From Caldimicrobium thiodismutans (lineage in GTDB: Bacteria; Desulfobacterota; Thermodesulfobacteria; Thermodesulfobacteriales; Thermodesulfobacteriaceae), in the NCBI GenBank assembly GCA_002877875.1, contig PNIE01000101.1:1-11907 (forward strand): a stretch of DNA of 11,907 nt, written 5' to 3'. Position 1 is the first letter of the stretch; each line of letters starts with the position of its first letter. Positions 8,129 to 11,907 of this stretch are shown piece after piece. Both the position numbers and the translations under genes were made by a program. A model generated the notes under the pieces. The model was not told where the DNA came from and did not search any database. It was given only the letters and a program-made list of their open reading frames with translations.

Positions 8129-8233
8129 TTTACATCCCCCTGCAAATTTTATTTTTGTCCTTGCTCTGTCGATAAATATGTAATAAAATTCCAGTTTAAA
8201 TTTTTATTTTAACATTCGAATAGGGTTTTACCA
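8129..8233. promoter_or_regulatory. Divergent intergenic spacer with promoters for both blocks
   Basis: This A+T-rich spacer separates proA (minus) from the HDOD/GGDEF gene (plus) and is the only non-coding stretch over 40 bp. For the plus strand the best promoter match is TTGCTC (8161-8166), a 17-base spacer and TAAAAT (8184-8189). For the minus strand, TCGACA (8168-8173) and TAAAAT (8147-8152) are separated by only 15 bases, which would leave a very short leader, so this is weak. An imperfect inverted repeat, GTTTAAAT-TTTT-ATTTTAAC (8194-8213), lies just downstream of the plus-strand -10 and could be an operator or chance in A+T-rich sequence. That transcription starts here in both directions is inferred from the gene layout. 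Confidence 0.45.
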
Positions 8234-9799
8234 GTGGGCGAATTAGAAAAACTACTTAAAAAAGAGAATAAAACGCTGTTACCCTTCCCAAAAATTGGAA
8301 TAAAAATTCTTCAAACTTTTCTTACTAAAAGCCCAAGGGAAATAGAAGAATTTTTAATAACAGAAAAAGAGATTGCTCAGATTTTAATAACTGTAGCTAA
8401 CCTTCCTAAATATCGTAAAGGAGAGGTCCCCATAGAAAATCCAAGGCAGGTCATCCTTGTTCTTGGAGAAGATACAGCCAAAATTCTTGCTCTTGGACTT
8501 ATCTCTCAAAAACTCATAAAGCAAACTTTTAATGAGTTTAGTTTCCCTAAGTTTTGGGCAAGGGCCCTTTCCCAGCTAGTGGCTGGCTTTTATTTTGCTG
8601 ATCTCATTGAAAACTACCCCTCCCATATACCAATTTCAGCCTATCTTTTAGATTTCGGAATTTTAGTTCTCTATTTACTAAATCCTGAAAAATACTTACA
8701 GGTTTTACGGTTAAAAAAAGAGGGGAAGAGTCTTCTTTCTGCAGAAGAAGAAATCTTTGGGGTTAACCATGCCCTTGTAGGAGCTGAATACTTTGAAAAC
8801 TATGCCTTACCAAGACGATTTATTCTCAATATAAGACATCATCATAACGAAAACGAGAAAGAGGGCCTTCCTCCTGAGATTCTTGAGGATTTTATCTTTC
8901 TCAGAATGATTGATCACGCCGTGGGAAGTTTTTTTAGCGAAAATAGAGAAGAACGTTGGAAGGAGTTCACAAAGCTTGCTTCCAATTATCTCACTGAGTC
9001 AGAAATAGAAGCCTTTGGCGAAATCTTTCCTAAGATTGCCAATCCCTATCTTGAAATCTTCAATTTTCAGGAATTTAAACTCAAAACCTTTAGAGAACTT
9101 GAGGAAGAAAGGCAAAAAGAGCTTGAAAAACTAAGGCTTGAAGAAGAGAAGAAAAAGGAAAATCTCCTTCAATTACTTGAAGAATATAAAGATAAACTAC
9201 TTATGCTTAGTCGCGAAAAAAGGGAGCTTGAGGAGAGGTTAGTTCTTCTCTCAGAAAAATTAGAAAAAGAAAGTATTTATGACAACCTTACAGGAGCTTA
9301 TCAAGAAGGATATTTTCTTAAGCGTCTAAAAGAAGAAATGCTTCGGGCTAAAAGATATAAAAGAGTTTTTAGTCTCTTGACTGTGGAGATAGACAACTTA
9401 GAAAAAATAGCTGAAAAGTATAGCTTTAGTGAAGAAGAAAATTTTCTTAAACATCTCTCTAAGGAGTTCATAAAATCTCTTAGGAGGGTTGACCTTGTAT
9501 GTTCTCCGAAAGAAAAAAAGAACTTTTACATCTTGCTTCCTGAGACTCCCTCGCAAGGGGCGATGGTGGTTGCAAGAAAAATTTTAAGAAAGGTGGAAGA
9601 AGTGGCTAATCTTCTTTATCAAGAAAAAATTTCTGCTTACATAGCGGTGATTACCTACGAACCTAAAAACATTGATCCTAAAAAAGAGCCTCGAGCTTCC
9701 ACTCTTCTTGAAATCTCAAAAAAAGGGCTTGAAGTCCTTAAAAGAAAAGGGACTCATAGGATAATTTTATTAACTATTAATCAAGAAATTGAAGCCTAA
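8234..9799 (+). CDS. HDOD domain-coiled coil-degenerate GGDEF signalling protein
   Basis: The 521-residue protein starts with an HDOD domain (about 15-250; LPFPKIGIKILQTFL at the start, then VNHALVGAEYFENYALP and IRHHHN). A charged coiled coil follows (about 285-348), then a GGDEF-like domain (350-521, beginning DNLTGAY). No signal peptide or membrane helix is seen, so it is probably cytoplasmic. HDOD domains are usually non-enzymatic regulatory modules. The GGDEF domain has lost key residues: the signature is replaced by EKKNF (427-431), the first metal ligand of the DxD pair is Glu (E385-I-D387), and the YGHxxGD segment is YSFSEEE. Diguanylate cyclase activity is therefore unlikely. RxxD (R417 to D420) is kept just upstream of the lost signature, as in an I-site. 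The GTG start has AGGG 8 bases upstream; no alternative start lies between it and the in-frame stop at 8210-8212. Confidence 0.85.
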   Translation: MGELEKLLKKENKTLLPFPKIGIKILQTFLTKSPREIEEFLITEKEIAQILITVANLPKYRKGEVPIENPRQVILVLGEDTAKILALGLISQKLIKQTFNEFSFPKFWARALSQLVAGFYFADLIENYPSHIPISAYLLDFGILVLYLLNPEKYLQVLRLKKEGKSLLSAEEEIFGVNHALVGAEYFENYALPRRFILNIRHHHNENEKEGLPPEILEDFIFLRMIDHAVGSFFSENREERWKEFTKLASNYLTESEIEAFGEIFPKIANPYLEIFNFQEFKLKTFRELEEERQKELEKLRLEEEKKKENLLQLLEEYKDKLLMLSREKRELEERLVLLSEKLEKESIYDNLTGAYQEGYFLKRLKEEMLRAKRYKRVFSLLTVEIDNLEKIAEKYSFSEEENFLKHLSKEFIKSLRRVDLVCSPKEKKNFYILLPETPSQGAMVVARKILRKVEEVANLLYQEKISAYIAVITYEPKNIDPKKEPRASTLLEISKKGLEVLKRKGTHRIILLTINQEIEA

Positions 9800-10547
9800 A
9801 AAGATCAGAGCAGATAAACTTCTTGTTGAAAAGGGGCTTTGTGAGAGCAGAGAAAAGGCTCAGGCTCTAATACTTGCAGGAAAAGTTTTTTTTAGTCTCG
9901 ATGGTAAAAATTTTATTAAAGTAAAGAAACCTGGAGAGACTCTTCCAGAAAGCGTCAAACTTCACCTAGAGGTAGATTTCCCCTATGTTTCAAGAGGTGG
10001 GCTTAAACTGGAAAAGGCCCTTGAAGTCTTTGAAATTGATCCAAAGGAGATGATTGCTCTTGATATCGGAGCCTCTACCGGAGGATTCACTCACTGTCTT
10101 CTCCTTAGAGGAGCTAAAAGGGTCTACGCCCTTGATGTGGGGAAAGGTCAACTGCATCAAAAATTGAGGGAAGACAAAAGGGTTATCCTCATGGAGGAAA
10201 TTAATGCCAGATATCTTACCCCAGAAATGTTTCCAGAAAAATTTGATTTAATCACCGTAGATGTTTCCTTTATCTCCTTGAAAAAAATCTTACCTGTGCT
10301 TCCTCCTCTTCTCAAAGAAAATGGCAAGGTCTTAGCCTTAATTAAACCCCAATTTGAGCTAGGGAAAAGAGAGGTTAAAAAAGGGATAGTTAGAGATCCA
10401 AGGCTTCATTTTAAGGTGGTTCAGGATATCTGGGAGTTCTCAGAAAAGATAGGTTTTAAACCTCTGGGTGTTTGTGAAAGTCCTATCCTTGGAACCAAAG
10501 GAAATAAAGAATTTTTCATTTGTCTTGAGAAAAAGAATATGCTATAA
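9789..10547 (+). CDS. tlyA: TlyA family rRNA 2'-O-methyltransferase
   Basis: TlyA proteins (historically called hemolysin A) methylate cytidine 2'-OH groups in 16S and/or 23S rRNA with S-adenosylmethionine. This 252-residue member has an N-terminal S4 RNA-binding domain (about 5-62) and an FtsJ-like methyltransferase domain. The SAM-binding motif is DIGASTGGF (92-100). The K-D-K-E tetrad fits K73 (SRGGLKLEKAL), D158 (DVSF), K186 (IKPQFE) and E241 (NKEFF), with spacing close to that of the Mycobacterium enzyme. The start is TTG at 9789-9791, inside the last codons of the HDOD/GGDEF gene (11-bp overlap). It is the only usual start after the in-frame stop at 9771-9773, and the protein then begins KPKKIRADKLLVEKG, as expected. 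The ribosome binding site is weak, so coupling with the upstream gene is likely. Confidence 0.94.
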   Translation: MKPKKIRADKLLVEKGLCESREKAQALILAGKVFFSLDGKNFIKVKKPGETLPESVKLHLEVDFPYVSRGGLKLEKALEVFEIDPKEMIALDIGASTGGFTHCLLLRGAKRVYALDVGKGQLHQKLREDKRVILMEEINARYLTPEMFPEKFDLITVDVSFISLKKILPVLPPLLKENGKVLALIKPQFELGKREVKKGIVRDPRLHFKVVQDIWEFSEKIGFKPLGVCESPILGTKGNKEFFICLEKKNML

Positions 10548-10548
10548 T
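10520..10548 (+). promoter_or_regulatory. Sigma-70-type promoter upstream of the universal stress protein gene
   Basis: TTGTCT (10520-10525) and a perfect TATAAT (10543-10548) are separated by 17 bases. The -35 box and spacer lie in the last codons of tlyA and the -10 spans its stop codon. Transcription would begin near 10555, giving a leader of about 26 nt that contains the purine-rich ribosome binding site. This would allow expression of the stress protein and downstream genes independently of tlyA. Confidence 0.55.
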
Positions 10549-10580
10549 TTAAAATAAATTTTCTTTAAAGGGGGAGAATT

Positions 10581-10997
10581 ATGAAAATAGTAGTAGCCTA
10601 TGATGGATCAGAGGATGCCAAAGAGGGTGTAAGACTTGCCAAAAAGTTTTTGGAAGATGAAGGTGGTGAACTTACCCTTCTTACGGTAGTTGCTAAAAGA
10701 GAAGATATGAGCAGTGATGAAATCTCTGCCTTACGAAAAAAGGCTGAAAATTTGATGAGCGAAGCTAAAAGTCTCTTTTCTGATCTCAAATTACAAACAG
10801 AGATTATAGAAGATTTCTCAGTACCTGAAGCTATTCTTAAATTTGTGGAGAAAAAAGAGGCTGATCTTCTAATTATGGGAGCTAAGGGAACAAGACCTGA
10901 TATTTTAAGATATACCCTTGGAAGCACTGCAGCTAAAGTTGTTACTTACTCTCCTTGCTCAGTTTTTATTGTTAGGAAAAAACCCAAAGAAGAATAA
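10581..10997 (+). CDS. Universal stress protein (UspA family), single domain
   Basis: The 138-residue protein is a single Usp domain of normal size. It begins MKIVVAYDGSEDA, with D8 at the position that contacts adenine in ATP-binding members. The C-terminal MGAKGT...LGSTAAKVV segment has the nucleotide-binding layout G100-x2-G103-x10-G114-S115; the usual consensus has nine residues before the final G(S/T), so this carries one extra. It ends CSVFIVR, typical of the last strand. The cytoplasmic role is in stress tolerance, with no defined reaction. A strong purine-rich ribosome binding site, AAAGGGGGAG (10567-10576), lies 4 bases before the ATG. The gene has its own promoter candidate and is followed after 7 bp by the CcsA/HemX-like gene. 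Confidence 0.94.
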   Translation: MKIVVAYDGSEDAKEGVRLAKKFLEDEGGELTLLTVVAKREDMSSDEISALRKKAENLMSEAKSLFSDLKLQTEIIEDFSVPEAILKFVEKKEADLLIMGAKGTRPDILRYTLGSTAAKVVTYSPCSVFIVRKKPKEE

Positions 10998-11004
10998 CCT
11001 TTGA

Positions 11005-11838
11005 ATGTCAGCCCTTTTTTTAAATCTGACCTTTTTAATATATTTAATCTCTTGGATAGGTTCACTCTTTTACTTTAAAACTTTAGAAAAAAAGGCTTTA
11101 AAACTGACTCATGGAGTCCTTTTAGTAGGATTAATTTTTCATTTTTTATATATATTATTTACGGCAAAGGAAATCTATACTACCTCCCTTTTTACCTTCA
11201 ATGAGGTTTTGGGACTCTTTTCCTTTCTCTTAATTCTTGTTTATTTTTATTTTGCCTTGGGAAGAGAAAAGGCTTACACCCTTGCCACTTTTTATCTCCC
11301 ACTTCCTATACTTTTTCTCCTCTTAAATATGCTTTTTTCAAAGAAATCTCTTTATTCACCCTTTTCCCCTTACATAAAAAGTTTCTGGTTTCCTTTACAT
11401 GTCATATGCGCTCTCCTTTCGCATGCCTTTCTTATGGCTGGTTTAATAGCTTCCTTGATGTATCTTCTACAAGAAAGAGAAATCAAAAAGAAACGCTTCG
11501 GATATTTTTTCAGAAAGCTTCCTCCTTTACACTCCCTTGAAAGAATCGCAGAAAAAGCCTTATATAATGGTTTTTTTCTATTAACTCTGGGGATTATAAG
11601 TGGAGCCATTTGGAGTGAGCTTGCTTTTGGTAGTTACTGGAGATGGTCTGCTAAAGAGACTATAACTCTTTCTCTTTGGCTAATCTATGCAGGAATGATT
11701 CATCAGAGGATCCTTATTGGATGGAGAGGTAAAAGGCTTGCCTACATGTTTCTCCTAGGGGGTATTCTATGGTTTTTTACCTTTTTTATTATAAACTTTT
11801 ACTTTAAAGGATTTCATACCTATGGAAGCTCTCTATAA
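11005..11838 (+). CDS. CcsA/HemX-like eight-helix membrane protein (cytochrome c assembly family)
   Basis: The 277-residue protein is highly hydrophobic, with about eight transmembrane helices (near 5-25, 36-54, 66-86, 92-112, 128-154, 187-206, 219-237, 246-267). It belongs to the cytochrome c assembly family that includes CcsA/ResC heme transporters and HemX. Visible landmarks are H132 and H140 in FPLHVICALLSHAF, the Trp-rich segment GSYWRWSAKET (209-219) and H271 in GFHTYG. The Asp that normally follows WxW in CcsA is Ser here (S215). The gene overlaps hemA by 17 bp. In Bacillus, hemX is also next to hemA and affects glutamyl-tRNA reductase levels. No CcsB/ResB partner is visible. A HemX-like role tied to tetrapyrrole synthesis is therefore favoured over cytochrome c heme ligation, with moderate certainty. 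Confidence 0.85.
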   Translation: MSALFLNLTFLIYLISWIGSLFYFKTLEKKALKLTHGVLLVGLIFHFLYILFTAKEIYTTSLFTFNEVLGLFSFLLILVYFYFALGREKAYTLATFYLPLPILFLLLNMLFSKKSLYSPFSPYIKSFWFPLHVICALLSHAFLMAGLIASLMYLLQEREIKKKRFGYFFRKLPPLHSLERIAEKALYNGFFLLTLGIISGAIWSELAFGSYWRWSAKETITLSLWLIYAGMIHQRILIGWRGKRLAYMFLLGGILWFFTFFIINFYFKGFHTYGSSL

Positions 11839-11907
11839 AATTTTACTTATAGGATTAAACCATAAAACTGCCCCTATAGAAATTAGAGAAAAACTCTCTT
11901 TTGCTGG
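11822..11907 (+). CDS. hemA: Glutamyl-tRNA reductase HemA (N-terminal part, runs off the window)
   Basis: Only 28 codons are present, but they contain the hallmark N-terminus ILLIGLNHKTAPIEIREKLS of glutamyl-tRNA reductase. This enzyme reduces Glu-tRNA to glutamate-1-semialdehyde, the committed step of C5-pathway heme and corrinoid synthesis. The ATG overlaps the last 17 bp of the CcsA/HemX-like gene. AAAGGA (11806-11811), ten bases upstream, serves as a ribosome binding site. The catalytic cysteine lies beyond the window. The frame is open to the edge. Confidence 0.93.
   Translation, partial: MEALYKILLIGLNHKTAPIEIREKLSFA

Noticed and set aside
10548..10580. Rho-independent terminator between tlyA and the stress gene
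   Set aside because: The 33-bp gap has no G+C-rich hairpin; it holds only A+T-rich leader and the ribosome binding site.
10598..10927. Minus-strand 109-codon open frame opposite the universal stress gene
   Set aside because: The plus frame is a clear Usp domain with a strong ribosome binding site and promoter; the antisense translation is Ser/Leu-rich without motifs.

Overview
The window is A+T-rich, densely coding bacterial DNA with almost no intergenic space. The proteins are rich in Lys, Glu, Ile and Leu. The cell envelope looks diderm, because there is an AMIN-type, AmiC-like peptidoglycan amidase. Together this suggests a thermophilic Gram-negative bacterium, and my best guess is the Thermodesulfobacterium/Caldimicrobium group. 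That placement is inference from style and gene content; Aquificota-like or other thermophilic lineages are not excluded. No rRNA, tRNA, CRISPR array, insertion sequence or phage gene was seen, and there is no gene-free stretch over 300 bases.

The layout is two divergent blocks. The minus-strand block (13-8128) reads, in transcription order, proA (proline synthesis), nadD (NAD synthesis), mutS (mismatch repair), an exported LysM/AMIN N-acetylmuramoyl-L-alanine amidase, and a NamZ/DUF1343 exo-N-acetylmuramidase. Junctions are overlaps or gaps of a few bases, so one polycistronic message with translational coupling is likely. The last two genes form a plausible pair: the amidase strips peptides from the glycan and NamZ removes terminal MurNAc from bare glycan.

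The only real intergenic region is the 105-bp divergent spacer 8129-8233, which should hold promoters for both blocks. The plus-strand block (8234-11907) holds an HDOD-coiled coil-degenerate GGDEF signalling protein, tlyA (rRNA 2'-O-methyltransferase), a universal stress protein with its own consensus-like promoter, an eight-helix CcsA/HemX-like membrane protein, and the first 28 codons of hemA (glutamyl-tRNA reductase, the first step of tetrapyrrole synthesis), cut by the window edge.

Most of the window is ordinary housekeeping and I do not see an unmistakable new system. The points most worth a second look are: (1) the amidase start, where the best ribosome binding site and the charged part of the signal peptide both point to a non-canonical ATT start; (2) the HDOD/GGDEF protein, which has lost its catalytic signature but keeps an RxxD c-di-GMP-binding motif; (3) the amidase-NamZ pairing, in which NamZ has no signal peptide.
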